A stretch of DNA of 64,000 bases from Zizania palustris (Eukaryota > Streptophyta > Magnoliopsida > Poales > Poaceae), in the NCBI GenBank assembly GCA_019279435.1, contig JAAALK010000283.1, forward strand, positions 64,462,642 through 64,526,641, written 5' to 3'. A program made the translations under genes and the position numbers. This document shows, one piece after another, positions 1 through 11,219 of the stretch. Position 1 is the first letter of the stretch, and every line of letters begins with the position of its first letter. The notes below the pieces were generated by a model. It was not told where the DNA came from and did no database searches. It saw only the letters and a list, made by a program, of their open reading frames with translations.

Positions 1-1233
1 CTTTTCGGTCGGCTCAGTCTGCCGCAAGACGAAAGCTGAGATATATATATATGTAGCTAGCTGGGTGCAAGGTGCATGCACCCGGCCAGCCGGCCGGAGC
101 TAGCTAGCAGCTAGTAGTGCCACTGTGCTGTGCATGCATGCCGACTAAGCAATATCAGATTATATTTCTGCAAGTCACGTAAGGCCCAGACCGATGGATG
201 GATCGACCAGAGATTCCATTCAGTGCTAGCTAGCCTGAGACGTCGATGAGTAGAGTGTGTGTGAGGGGTCAGTCTTGTGTTGATCCGGTCGGATTCACAC
301 AGCTTGGAGATGAGTTAATTATCAATTTATCATCACCACGCTAATAACAATAATACTCAGAGTCAGAGCTAGCTAGCCACAGTGTCAATAGTGATACTGG
401 CCGGCCGGGCAGGCAATGGCACGCAGCCGGTTGGCCATGGCGGGGAGATGTGGGCTAAGCGGGAGCTGTGGGCGACCAGAAGATGCCCTACGTTACAGAA
501 CAGAACAGAGCTGGGCTATCTGGCATGTGCAAGTGTCCATCCAACTTGACCGCCGATCTTACGCCAAGGTTGAAGCTAGAGATCTGACTACTAATTGACA
601 TCCATATGACGAAGGAATTGTGCTCAATTCATTCTATTATTCCTCCGCTCTTTTTCTTCTCTCCAATAAACCATTTGAAAGAGACATCAGTATGATAACG
701 ACGGATCTCATTAACTCTAGTCGAATCGTATGAGAAAATAGTTACTATGATAAATGACCTTCTAAAAATTTTTCATATTACATCCCATAACTTTTAAACA
801 AAATCAAGTCTACATGTTCTTAAAAAAATTATCTTTAGTTTTCATCACTCGGGTAGTGATCGAGCGAAGGGTTTTTATTAGCTAGATATCTGACAGTGCT
901 TGATAGTAGTTACGGAGGGTTGGTCACGGTAGTCCGCTGAGGATTGAGTTAGGAATAAATAGTCAACTCCTGATTTAATTGTTTTAGGATATTATAAAAA
1001 ATTCTCCCTCTTTACATAATTCGTTTTAGTTTTTTAAAAAATTTTAAATATAAGTTATTTTAGAATTTTTAGATGTTTTTTATATTTTCTTACATGTTTG
1101 TTCCTATCTGATAAATATTACCCCACTCATAAATAAGATTCATGTTTTCAAAAATAGATTAAATTAGAGATAATAAGGTTATATAAGTTTTTTGCTAAGT
1201 AGAGTAATAGAATTATAGAGCTGTGTGTAGGAC
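1..1233. other. Intergenic, no gene recognised
   Basis: The stretch is mixed to AT-rich and contains many GCTAGC and GATC palindromes typical of grass intergenic DNA. The only open frame of note (416-598, 60 codons) has no recognisable motif, no nearby promoter that I can defend and no homology I recognise. I see no RNA gene here. Confidence 0.5.
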
Positions 1234-1236
1234 TTA

Positions 1237-1520
1237 GGGGGTGTAAAAAATCCAAACCCCAAGGCTAAAAAGGGGCTAAAATTTTTTAGCCCATTAGCTC
1301 CTAAGGAGGAGCTAAAGAGAGGCTAAAATGCCCCTTTTTCACTCATACCCTCACCATGCATGTATGCATGAAAAGCAAGAGCAATAAATAAAGGATATTT
1401 CAGTCATTATACACAACAATAAATGTTTTAGCCCTTTTTTAGTCTTTAGATCTAAACAGGGGTTGATTAAAATTTTAGCCTTTTTTAGTTATTTTGCTTT
1501 AGCATCTTAGATCCAGGCCC
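1237..1520. mobile_element. Tourist-like MITE (PIF/Harbinger type)
   Basis: A 284-bp AT-rich segment is flanked on both sides by TTA (1234-1236 and 1521-1523), the target duplication typical of PIF/Harbinger elements. The ends are imperfect inverted repeats: the left starts GGGGGTGT and the reverse complement of the right starts GGGCCTGG, and both run into GCTAAA-rich sequence. Internal GGGGCTAAA / TTTAGCCC motifs are palindromic. There is no coding capacity. The terminal repeats are weak, so the exact ends and the superfamily are inferred. Confidence 0.55.
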
Positions 1521-1523
1521 TTA

Positions 1524-1999
1524 ACCTCTGGTTAATCTTGTCTCCACCGTTGCTAACTGTCCTGGGAGGTTTCTACGTCTCTCTGTTCTTTACGTGTTAA
1601 AAACCTTTACTATTGTGTATAGTCTAGAACTTCAAAAAAAAACTATACCTTTCTATTGCTTTTTTTACGAAAACTGTAATATTATACGAAAACTCCTCTA
1701 TTTATAGATAAATTTGTAATTAACTTATCTCAAGGGACAAAGATAATTCTCCCTACAAGAGAGAATTTATTAAATATCGATATTATTAGGTAACATATTA
1801 TCCTGTAGACAATTTATTGGACATACTTATATGTTATGGATTTTACCTATAAATAAATGACTATAAATAAATGAGTACTTTTCTTACTTGTATGTTGATA
1901 AATCTGAACAGTTTTTTGTCATAAATTTACTTAACAAGCATGATATCATAAATTTAGTTTCCTAACACACAATTCGTCATCGATGGGTATCTCGACAAC
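1524..1999. other. AT-rich intergenic stretch
   Basis: No open frame, RNA gene or repeat structure could be supported. It contains short homopolymer A/T runs and a near-repeat of CTATAAATAAATGA around 1848-1875. Confidence 0.4.
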
Positions 2000-4080
2000 C
2001 CACGCTCAAGACATGCACGCGGCGTGACTCAACCACCCCAGACAACAACGCCAGCGCGCGCCTAACGAACTAACCGCGCGCGCCGCGCGCGCGCCATCGA
2101 TCTCCGCGCACATGGAGGCGGTGCGTGCGCGCGCGCGCCGCCTGCTAGCTGGTACCGGTACGTACGTAATGGAAGTACTAGCACGATAGCAGCAGGCGGC
2201 GCCGGGTCGATCCCACGCGTACGCGCGGCCGCGCGCGCGGTGGCACCGGCCGGGCGTGCGTGCGTGGAGGCCGGCGCGCAGCTCGATCGATCGGCCTCGG
2301 AACGGCCGGCGCGCGCGCAAGCGCAAGCAAGCAGCGCGCGCGGCGCCGTATGGTAGCTTGCTATGCTAGCTTCCCCACGGGCCGCGGGCGGGGTGGCCGG
2401 CAGCGGCATGCACGCAATAAACGCCGCGACGGCGACCTCACCTGCAGCGCGCGCTGCAACGACACGGGTATTGATCAGATCACGCATGCATGAATCGTGG
2501 CCATCGTCGGCCTTGGGCAGTTGGGTCCCACGTGCGTAAACGACTCGATCGTAGGAGGTCCGTCAAGTCCGTTCCGGTCTGTCTGCATAGAACATTCGTT
2601 ACTAATACACGGCTCCAAGGTTTGATAAATCAATATAAAATTAATTGAAAAATATACAAATATGACTAACCGTCATACTTAGAACACATTTCTGACTTAA
2701 ATTTGGTTTTATTTGATTGATTATTTGAGGTTTGATAAAATACTAAACACGGGTTACGTTTTTTTTTTTGGATTAAACCACAAGGAGGGTTAATTGATTT
2801 AGCTGTTACAATAGTATTCAAGAGCTTGGCAAAGAACAACTTTTGCTGATAGTTACTTTTCTTTTGAAGCCATTATGTTCGATCGTACGTACGACGTACT
2901 GTGGAGATGAAGTGATTTGTGGTCGACACGTACATATAACATATGTGTTGGGCGCATTTATCGGGAACAGTCATGCTGCCCAGCCTATCGAGAAGAGATA
3001 GGTTGGGTGGTGGTTAAGCCGTTAAGCCCCCCGCCCTGGAGGAGTAGGAGTCGGTCGACGCCGGCCGGCCGGCCGGCCGGCCGCGCGCCCGGGGTTCGCT
3101 AGCTGCGTCGTCGACAGCGACGCGACGAATTAAAACGTGAGGGAGGAGTTAAGGCGCATATGCGTGTGTCTCGTCCGAGAGTTATCTCGCGATGATGTGA
3201 CGCCGACGTAGTGTGGTGGGAACGTACCGTGCCGTCTAGCGCGAGCGCGCGCGCGCATGTCAACCGGCGTGACCCCGACCGCGCGCGCTCTCGCTGCATG
3301 CGCGTCGCCGTCGCATGCGCTCCGATCGATCGATCGTTCCCGCCGGACGCGCGGAGCCCACCGCCCACCGTACCGTCGCGTGGCACGCCTCGATCGTCTG
3401 CCGGCCTCCCTCACAGATCGAGTCGATCACATGGCCCCCTCAGAGCGATCTCTGCGCGCCCGCCACGCATGTGTACGCCACGAGAGTCACACTCCCACTG
3501 CCGCACATCTCGTGGTTGCTCCGCCCGCCCGCGGCGCCGATCCATCTGTCCGTCCGTCTGTCTGTTGTCTCACGCCGAAACGCGCGCGCGGACACGCGAC
3601 AGCATGCATGAGACGTGACGGCCCGGGCGGCCGCGGCCATGGGTTGCGCCTGCGGCCATCCGCCAGCCGCCCGCCCGCCCACGCCGCTCCTCTCCTCTCC
3701 TCTCGACGTCCGTCCTCACGTACACGGTCGCTCGACACGGCCGGGAAGGAGTACTCCAACGAGCGGCGGAAACCAATAAATGCCGGGCGCCGCAGGTACG
3801 TACGAGCCCACGCGCCGTCACGTGGACGCGCGTATACGTACGAGCGACGCTGCATGAGTGCATGTCCTGCCGGAGACCGACGGCGAGGCCCCGCGCGCTC
3901 GCGCGCGAATTGAATACGTTCGCGGCGGCAGGGCATACCGGCCGACGCCGAGGCAGCTGGTGGCCGGGCGCGGGATTTGCGTTGGCGATCGGCCGGTAAT
4001 TGCGGCCAAGCGCGGACGATCGACGGAGGGTACGCGTACGCGGACGCGTGCTAACTATGATTGATAGGGCATGTACAACT
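2000..4080. other. GC-rich island-like tract without a credible gene
   Basis: Two GC-rich blocks (about 2000-2500 and 3030-4060) are full of CGCGCG, GATCGATC, GTACGTAC and a GGCC/CCGG run (3062-3082). Many overlapping open frames exist on both strands, but they are arginine/alanine-rich products of base composition, share no family motif and disagree about strand. It could be the promoter or 5' region of an unrecognised gene or an unmethylated CpG-rich region. I could not identify exons. Confidence 0.4.
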
Positions 4081-4131
4081 ACAATCTCAGCTAAGTAGAT
4101 TTATCATAACCCACACGATTAGCATCTCCTA

Positions 4132-4209
4132 TAATGTCTCTCGAGGACGCAACTAATCCTAATTGTTCGTTAATGTCTCTCGAGGACGCAACTAATCCTA
4201 ATTGTTCGT
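4132..4209. repeat. Perfect 39-bp tandem duplication
   Basis: Two identical 39-bp units lie head to tail (4132-4170 and 4171-4209), each starting TAATGTCTCTCGAGGACGCA. No variation separates the copies, so the duplication is recent or maintained. It lies 46 bp before the CACTA element. Confidence 0.9.
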
Positions 4210-4254
4210 TCAATTGATCGGTAGGTGATGTCAAGAACTACTCTTCTTGACCCT

Positions 4255-4924
4255 CACTACAACAATCCAGGAAACTTCCGTCGGCCAAAGCCGACGGAAG
4301 TTAGCCTTTTCCCGACGGAAGAAGCTAACTTCCGTCGGCAAAAGGCTAACTTCCGTCGGCTTTTGGCCGACGGAAGCGTGGAGACGGAAGTTAGCTAACT
4401 TCCGTCGGTCGCCGACGGAAGTTAGCTAACTTCCGTCGGCCAAACCTAGCCGATGGAAGTTACCAGGAAATCGGTAACTTCCGTCGGCCAAATCCTAGCG
4501 GGCGGAGGCGGCGGAGGCCGTGGAGGCGGCGGAGGTGGGCGGAGGCGGCGGGATGGAGGCTGGGGAGGCGGGCGGGGAAGAAGAGAGAAGGAAAACCTAG
4601 GGTTAAAAGGCATGGGCTGAGAAAAAGAGGCGCGGCAGCGAAAAAAAAGCACGTGTATTAACTTCCGTCGGCCACATCTAAAGCCGACGAAAGTTAATTT
4701 TAACTTCCGTCGGCTTTTATGCTGGCCGACGGAAATTAAGGGATTTATACGGGGCGGGGAAAAATACCTCTATCTTCCGTCGGCCACTGTGAAAAGCCGA
4801 CGAAAGTTAGCTTATCTTCCGTCGGCTTCTTTAGGCCGACGGAAGTTAGCTAACTTCCGTCGGCTTTTCGAAAAGCCGACGGAAGATAAAATAGCCGACG
4901 AAAACTTTCTGTTTTCTTGTAGTG
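4255..4924. mobile_element. Short non-autonomous CACTA (En/Spm) element
   Basis: The 670-bp element begins CACTACAA and ends TTGTAGTG, and is flanked by a 3-bp direct repeat CCT (4252-4254, 4925-4927), which is the CACTA target size. Roughly 22 copies, in both orientations, of a motif close to ACTTCCGTCGGC fill both subterminal regions, many paired back to back as palindromes. In CACTA elements such subterminal repeats bind the transposase. A purine-rich GGCGGAGG core (about 4496-4600) separates the two arrays. It has no transposase gene, so it would depend on an autonomous partner. Confidence 0.85.
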
Positions 4925-4927
4925 CCT

Positions 4928-5200
4928 GAGAACAAGCCCGGTGACTAGGGAAAAAATTGATAATTTGTCACTCTCAAGATGTGTACTTTGATTATAATGC
5001 CACTTCTGATATTGATATGTAGGATCACTTGAGTCAATGTTAACGAGCCCAAATGACAAAAATGCGAAGTCACTTTTTGAAAGTGGCAAATTGTCAAATC
5101 TCTCAGTAACTAGGACAACCAAGCAAGTCATGTGCCTAGCTAGCCTTCCGGTTATTTCAGATTAAATTTGTGTGCTTGCTACATGTTATCATCGTATTTA
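4928..5200. other. Short unassigned spacer
   Basis: No recognisable gene or element is present. A minus-strand open frame of 93 codons (4850-5131) crosses the CACTA border and is therefore an artefact. Confidence 0.35.
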
Positions 5201-5319
5201 TTATGTTTGGTTTCGTGTTTCTGTTTTGACAGAAGAAAAGGGGATGTTTTAGAGTGATAAAACCAACGACGCAACAAAATAATAAAGTAGATAGGATAGA
5301 AACAACAATAATTTATTTA

Positions 5320-5605
5320 GCAAATGGTATGTTACAAGTACACATACCTTCTCTGGTAGTATATAAGGAGTAGAAACTCCATGCAAGAAGGAAGGGATAC
5401 CAAGTTCGAAACAAAAACTCTAAGGTGTAACACACTTACATTCAAATTCAAGAAACACTAGCAAAATGTAGTGTTGTTACCCTCAAGAGACTTGAACCTA
5501 TGTAAAAACCATATGCTACGATGTATGATATAGATTTCCGTGACCTTTCAACCCTTGCTACTGAAATATGGAATAATTCAAAAATATATACCGACCACAA
5601 TCGCA
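5320..5605 (+). repeat. Left copy of an old direct repeat (LTR-like)
   Basis: It pairs with 10770-11040 over about 280 bp with many substitutions and small gaps, which suggests an old pair. The order of shared blocks is preserved. Confidence 0.45.
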
Positions 5606-6015
5606 CAAGAGGAGGGGTTTGCGTCTATGGTAGTCTCTCATCCCGTTTTCTTATAGAGGAATTTTTCATTCACTCCAAATCATGATGGGAATTTGACGTG
5701 CGAAATATCTCCTACCAGTGGACCATGATGAGGCCCACATAGATCTCAACATAGGGTTAGATATGAGTGTGCCAGATCTAGTCATGGTGGAACACCTACT
5801 AGGTCTATCCCTCTAACACTACCTAAGAGTTACGGAAAGGTCCCAATACATTCTTTCTTGAGTCTACTTAGATACTTAGATGTGTGTTAGAAGGCCACCT
5901 AACCTCGAGATCTATCCATATCATGAGATCTTTTCTCGTGGAGTACCATGGTTCCACTAACATGGAGGAGTTCATACAAATTTACATCACCATGGTTTAG
6001 ATCACTGATGGCACC

Positions 6016-6546
6016 ATAAAGGTTATTCAAGACAGGTTGAAGATAGCTCAGTCTCGTCAAAAGAGTTATGCCGATACTCGTCGCCGAGATTTGTCATTCA
6101 AAGAAGAAGACCATGTTTATCTCCGAGTCACCCCGCTCCGTGGTACTCAAAGGTTTAACATGAGAGGCAAGCTCGCACCTCGCTTCGTTGGGCCATTCTT
6201 GGTTACCCATCGCCGAGGAGAGGTTGCCTATGAGCTTGAGCTACCAGCGTCATTGTCAGGTGTGCACAATGTGTTTCATGTCTCGCAGTTGAAGAAGTGT
6301 CTCCGAGTGCCTATTGAGCAAGCCGATCATCAGTAGTTAGAGATACAAGAGGATCTGACTTATGTGGAGAAGCCTATCCGCATTCTGGATACCAATGAGC
6401 GAGTTACAAGGAGCAGAGTTATCAAGTTCTGCAAGGTTTAGTGGAGTAACCATTCGCCAGAAGAAGCGACGTGGGAAAAGAAAGATGAGTTAAAGGCTTC
6501 GCATCCCGAGTTGTTCGAAGGTCGTTACGAATCTCGAGGATGAGAT
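6016..6546 (+). pseudogene. Tekay gypsy integrase C-terminus and chromodomain, truncated
   Basis: The frame from 6037 matches, residue by residue, the end of the gag-pol protein of the nearby full element: AQSRQKSYAD, LRVTPLRGTQRFNM, GKLAPR, a VFHVSQLKKCLRVP block, then a chromodomain-like tail with EEATWEKKDELKA. In-frame stops occur after residue 99 (at 6334) and again near 6438, so it is dead. Everything upstream (gag, protease, RT, RNase H, most of integrase and the 5' LTR) is missing. It runs straight into a polypurine tract and an LTR. Confidence 0.9.
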
Positions 6547-6566
6547 TGTTTGTAAGGGGGTAGGTT

Positions 6567-9391
6567 TGTAACACCCATATTTTGCAAACTGTCGAAACCA
6601 TATTTTCAAACCGAATTTCAAATTTATTTAAAGGATGAAAAGCTTTGCAATTTAAAACCCTTAGCTAAAACTATTGAATTTCAAAATAAAATAATTTTTC
6701 TAGGGTCCTTGAGCCTTAAAGTATTTTACAAAATTAAATTGGAATTTTTCGAATTCAAATTCATAATTTAAATTTCAAAACTATTTTCTGGAATTTATTT
6801 TATTCGAAAAGCCTTTTTATTCCTTAGTGGGCCGCGCCCTCCCTTTTGGCCCAAACCAGCCCGCTAGCCCACTCCCTCTCCCCTCTCTCTTTGCCGCGTG
6901 GGGCCCGCATGTCGGTGCCTCCCCTCCCCATGCCAGCGCCCCCCTCTCCTCTCTCTGGCCGCCCGGCCCCACCCGCCAGGGCGCCCGCCCCCGCCTGTCA
7001 GCCCCCACCCCTTCTCTCTCCTCCGCCGCTCAACAGAAACCCCCGCTTTCGCCGGCGCCGCCCCCACGACCTAGCGCCCACACCCCCGCCTCCTCCGGCT
7101 CCCTTTTATTGCGCCGAATCTGCCCCCGCAACCAATTTCCGCAATCGCCCTCTCTCCACGCTGGGATTCGCTTTGCGCCGAGCTCCGCCGCCTCGCCTCC
7201 AGCCGCGCCTTGCCGCCGCCAGTGACCGCCTCCGCCGTCACCGTTCGCCGCACCATCCTCGCCGTCCCCCGCTGGTCCCCGGCCCCGCCTCTCTTTGGCC
7301 TCCTCTCCGCCGGAAGCCACCCGCCACCGTCGACCCGAGCCCGCTGCCGCCCCAAGCTCGCCGCCGGCCACCCTCCCGCCCCAGACCTTGCCGTCTTCGG
7401 TATATTCTTGCTCCCCTCGCCATACTCTACCCGTTTTTGCGGTCGATTAGGGCCTTAGGCCGTTGTGCGCCACTCGCCGCCGTCGCCGCCGTCTTGCCGG
7501 AGCCAGGGAAGAAGGCCCCTGGCGCCCTTGGTCGCACGTGCGTGCCGCCCCCGTGCCGGACGCACCGCTGCCCGTTGGATGCCAATCCAACGGCCCTCGT
7601 GGCTCGGTCCATGGCGCCGGTGCGCCCGGTCCACCATGGACCCCCCTAGCACGCAGTATGTGGTTCACCGTGGACCAAGTGCGCGGGTGCGCGGTCCACC
7701 GGTTCACCGTGGACCATTGTCGACTGTTTTAGGGTTTAAAATTTGGCAGAATTCATGAAAATGTTGTAAAATGTGTAGTAAATTCAAAATAGCTCCGATT
7801 GAGCCCATTCAAATTTCTACATGTTCATAAAATTGTGCTCTACGTACTGGTATAATTATTTTGTACTGCTTGCATGACTTGTTGTACTGTTTCTTACTTG
7901 TCTTGTTATTTCGACGTGTTGTAGTTGAAGTCGGAGCTAACGAAGAGCCGCCACTCGCCGCTGAGGATCCGTACCAGTGCTACGAGGATCAAGGCAAGTC
8001 ACCGGACCCTCTTGTGTACATAGTTGATCATGTCGAACCTACTTTTTGCAATAATCGCTATAACCCATAGGTTGATAACTGCATTAGCGATAACATGTTC
8101 ACTCATTTGTTTATTTAGCTAATGTATATTATTGGTCCCGGAAGTGCAAACCCAAGCCATGTTTGTATCACATTCTCCTTGTCGCCATCGTCGCTTAGTA
8201 GTTAGCGCCATATCGTCGAGGCGCATTACTTGCTAGCTTAACTACAGTTACTACTAGTCGTCAGGTTAAATTCTTTATACACCCTTGGATATATATATGT
8301 CTCGTCTCGTCGAAGTTCTGAGTTGTGGAAAGCGATGTGGAGTCGATGTGGTATTGTGCATGGTGGGTTCCGGGTGCAAGCTAGGGCATTGGTGGTCGCA
8401 CCCGGGGCACTATAAGGACCGGTCTGCGGGATCTGTCGCAAAGCATTGTCGTGCTAACCACAAGTCTATGGGTAAGACCTAATCTGTAGTATGGGTCGGT
8501 TCAGCTCGATGCACCGAGCGGAGGAGACAAGACCATCTATCAGGAGTTGCCTAGTGATGGCTTGTGCTGACGAGGCACTAATGGGGGTCGCACGTCTACC
8601 AATCGAGTTCTACTCAGACGTTATGAGTGAGATCCCAGTGGAGCGTCGATGAAACCTAGTGAGGTTGTCCTCTTGCTGAGTCGGACATGCGAAGGGTTTT
8701 AGCATGCGTTCCTGGGACTTGGGTCCTCGTAACACACTGTGGTGTGCAGGGATAAGTGCCTTGTGGGGAAAGTAGTACACCTCTGATCAGAGTATAATCT
8801 TTTCGAAAAGCCGTGCCCACGGTTATGGGCGAGCCCAGTGATGTTCTCCGCAGTTAGTTTTCAGTGTTGGAAGTGTGAATTGCATATCATATTTTGGGAT
8901 GGTTTGAAAGAGCGAGTGGGCACAGGTGTGCAACTCGAGATAGTGGAAAGTCAGTACTGTTATTTACTTCAGCATGTTTATTACTGCTTTAACACTGCTC
9001 ATTAAAGTTTAAACAAAACTTAACATGCTTTTTACGCAATGAGCCTAGTTTATGCATCCTTGTTCAACAGCCATCATTATTTGCATGTCCGTGGCTTGTT
9101 GAGTACTTTGTACTCACCCCTCATGGGTTAATTATTTTAGATGCTGTGTACCAAGAAGAAGAAGTCCAGGAGTAGCGTCCCAGTCGAGGAGTCGGATCCC
9201 CGGAGCCAAGACGTTCTGCAGCTATTTAGATTTGCTTCCGCTTTGAATTTGTGTTGTATTAAGTGTAGCCTATGAGCTACGTACTTTGCTTTACTTTCGT
9301 TTACTTCGTTGTCAGCTTGTGAGCGTCTTGTAAGAATGACTTTTCATTTATATTCAATGAATTGCGGTTCGTGAGAACCCGGGTCGTTACA
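6567..9391 (+). repeat. 3' LTR of the truncated Tekay element (2.8 kb)
   Basis: It starts TGTAACACCC right after a polypurine stretch (TAAGGGGGTAGG) and ends CGTTACA, the TG...CA ends expected of an LTR. It shares several blocks with the 3.4-kb LTRs elsewhere in the window (CATGGTGGGTTCCGGGTGCA, a CTTTTCGAAAAG block and a GAGTAC/GTACTC hairpin) but is otherwise strongly diverged, so it is a different subfamily. Its GC-rich section (about 6830-7700) yields long proline/arginine-rich open frames on both strands, which I regard as non-coding. Confidence 0.85.
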
Positions 9392-9405
9392 TGGCACCAT
9401 AAAGG

Positions 9406-10700
9406 TGATGGCCAATTACTTTTCCATGGCGTTGACTAGCTCTACCTAATCCTAGCCAACGAACCTCCCTCGTGACTTAGTGTAGTTAATGAAGGATATG
9501 TGAGACTAATTTATCATTTACTTATAAGATGTGTTCATTGTGGGATGCAATATATATGTTAATGAGGGAGTTGTCAACCTCCACGTACAACTAGCCCTTG
9601 CGCTAGGCACCCCGTGATGATTTGGTAACAGGGAGAGTGTAATGTGGCACAATTTTACCTCACATCTTCCAATCATTGCCAACATGTTGATCCCCCTTAG
9701 CATATAGAAGTAGCAAGCTAGACTCACATACGACAACACCCTACAAACATATCACATAAGTGTGCATAGAAGAGCATGAGAATGGAGTTGGGGTTGAGGT
9801 GGATGAGACATATGTTATAGTAAATTCAAAGAAGAATGTGATGAAGTCTCCACAAGAAAGGAGCAAAATACCACTTCTTCATATTGAGGTGCTGACCACA
9901 TGTTCCATTCATGACTCTATATCACCCATCGCCCCATCGATAGGGCTAAGCATCTGATGGTACCATAGTGCATTGTGATGACATAGGAAGCTTGGCGATT
10001 GGCCAAGGATACAAATGTGTGACCATATGGAGGCGACTAAAGGGAATAAAGTTGAAGAATATGAAGTGTAAGTGAAGACTAAGAAGACAAACAAAAATAT
10101 CATGAAGAAGGCTCAAACACGGGAAGATTATAATGGAGAGTCCCTTTCGATTCATAGACGCTCGACGAACTTAGATCACTTTAGTCGCCATGACAAGACG
10201 TTTTAGCTTTGGAGGGAAAGCAATCGACACCCTATCTCTAGTAATAGGCCCTTCTTTGGGTCATGTCTGGCATACCACCACCATGTTTGCATAAGGTAAT
10301 CAAGCTACATCATAGGGGAAGCAAGGTAAACTTGTTGACAGAATTGACCCTACATCCTCGAGCAAGGGCTATTGTTAATGTCAATGGAACTAGAGTACCA
10401 TGTACATGCCATGTTATTTTTAGGGAGGACATGATTAATTCTAATTGTTGGTATAATCAGTGGATGCTAAGGTCTATGGAAATGGGTCCATAATGACTCC
10501 AACCGCAGAGGCACCCCTTAGTGGTTCCATAACTCCTCGAGAATAGCTACAACTAGAAGAACATTAATGAGTAGGGTTTTGGATTGACCACCACATACCA
10601 AAGCCATATGGTAGAACGAGGGTTCTCATGAAGTCCTCAACTACTCTGTTCCTATTATGAGACAAGAAAAAGGGATATCTCATATGACACCCTAAGGTGT
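9406..10700. other. Right interior part of the decayed repeat, no gene recognised
   Basis: The stretch holds short frames (9760-9957, 10263-10493) with no domain match I can make. Its context between LTR-like repeats suggests remnants of a retroelement interior. Confidence 0.35.
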
Positions 10701-10769
10701 CGATCTAACGGAGAATGATATACTAACCAGGTTGACGATCTAATGGAATTATAGGTAAAAATAATATAG

Positions 10770-11040
10770 ATAATAATGATATATGTATCAAGTGGTCCTT
10801 TTCGAATATACATGAACCTGTAATATTATATAAAGAGTACAAATTTCTTGTATGTGAGAGAAACTAGGTTTGAATCTAGAGGAATCTAAGGTATATCACA
10901 ATTGCATTCAAATTCAGAACACATCAATAGGAAGTAGGGTTGTTATCTTAGAGTGGCTCAAATCTAGATAAAAATCTCGTGCTCCATTCCATTAGAGATT
11001 TAGGTAGTCTTTTAACACCATTGCTGAACTGAAAATAATC
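10770..11040 (+). repeat. Right copy of an old direct repeat (LTR-like)
   Basis: It is the partner of 5320-5605, in the same orientation. The shared blocks are diverged but collinear. Confidence 0.45.
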
Positions 11041-11219
11041 TAGAAAAATACGCCGCCTAGAACATCAACAAAGATGGTTACATAAAAATCAATTCAAATA
11101 CAAGTATTTTTCCTGAAAAATATTTTCACCATATTGTAACTTTTTATGAAATATTAAAAGTATCACATTTTTAAAAAAATATTCTATAAGACATGTAAGA
11201 TACAATTGTTGTTACTTAT

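Larger units (their letters stand above)
5200..11060. mobile_element. Decayed LTR-retroelement-like repeat, interrupted by a Tekay fragment
   Basis: Sequence at about 5320-5605 and at about 10770-11040 is clearly related: both contain CATTCAAATTC, then a TAGTGTTGTTA/TAGGGTTGTTA block, then a TGAAC/CAAAT block and a final CTACTGAA/CTGAACTG block, in the same order and orientation. This is what two old LTRs would look like. The interior (about 5640-6008 and 9406-10700) has only short broken frames (for example 10263-10493) without a domain I recognise. The Tekay fragment at 6016-9391 was inserted later. The family and the exact ends are unknown. Confidence 0.45.

Noticed and set aside
3257..3913. 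218-codon frame in the GC-rich tract
   Set aside because: Arg/Ala/Ser-rich, with competing frames of similar length on both strands and no family similarity.
6827..7758. Long overlapping frames (up to 267 codons) in the 2.8-kb LTR
   Set aside because: Pro/Arg/Ala-rich on both strands and caused by high GC; not conserved in the related LTRs.
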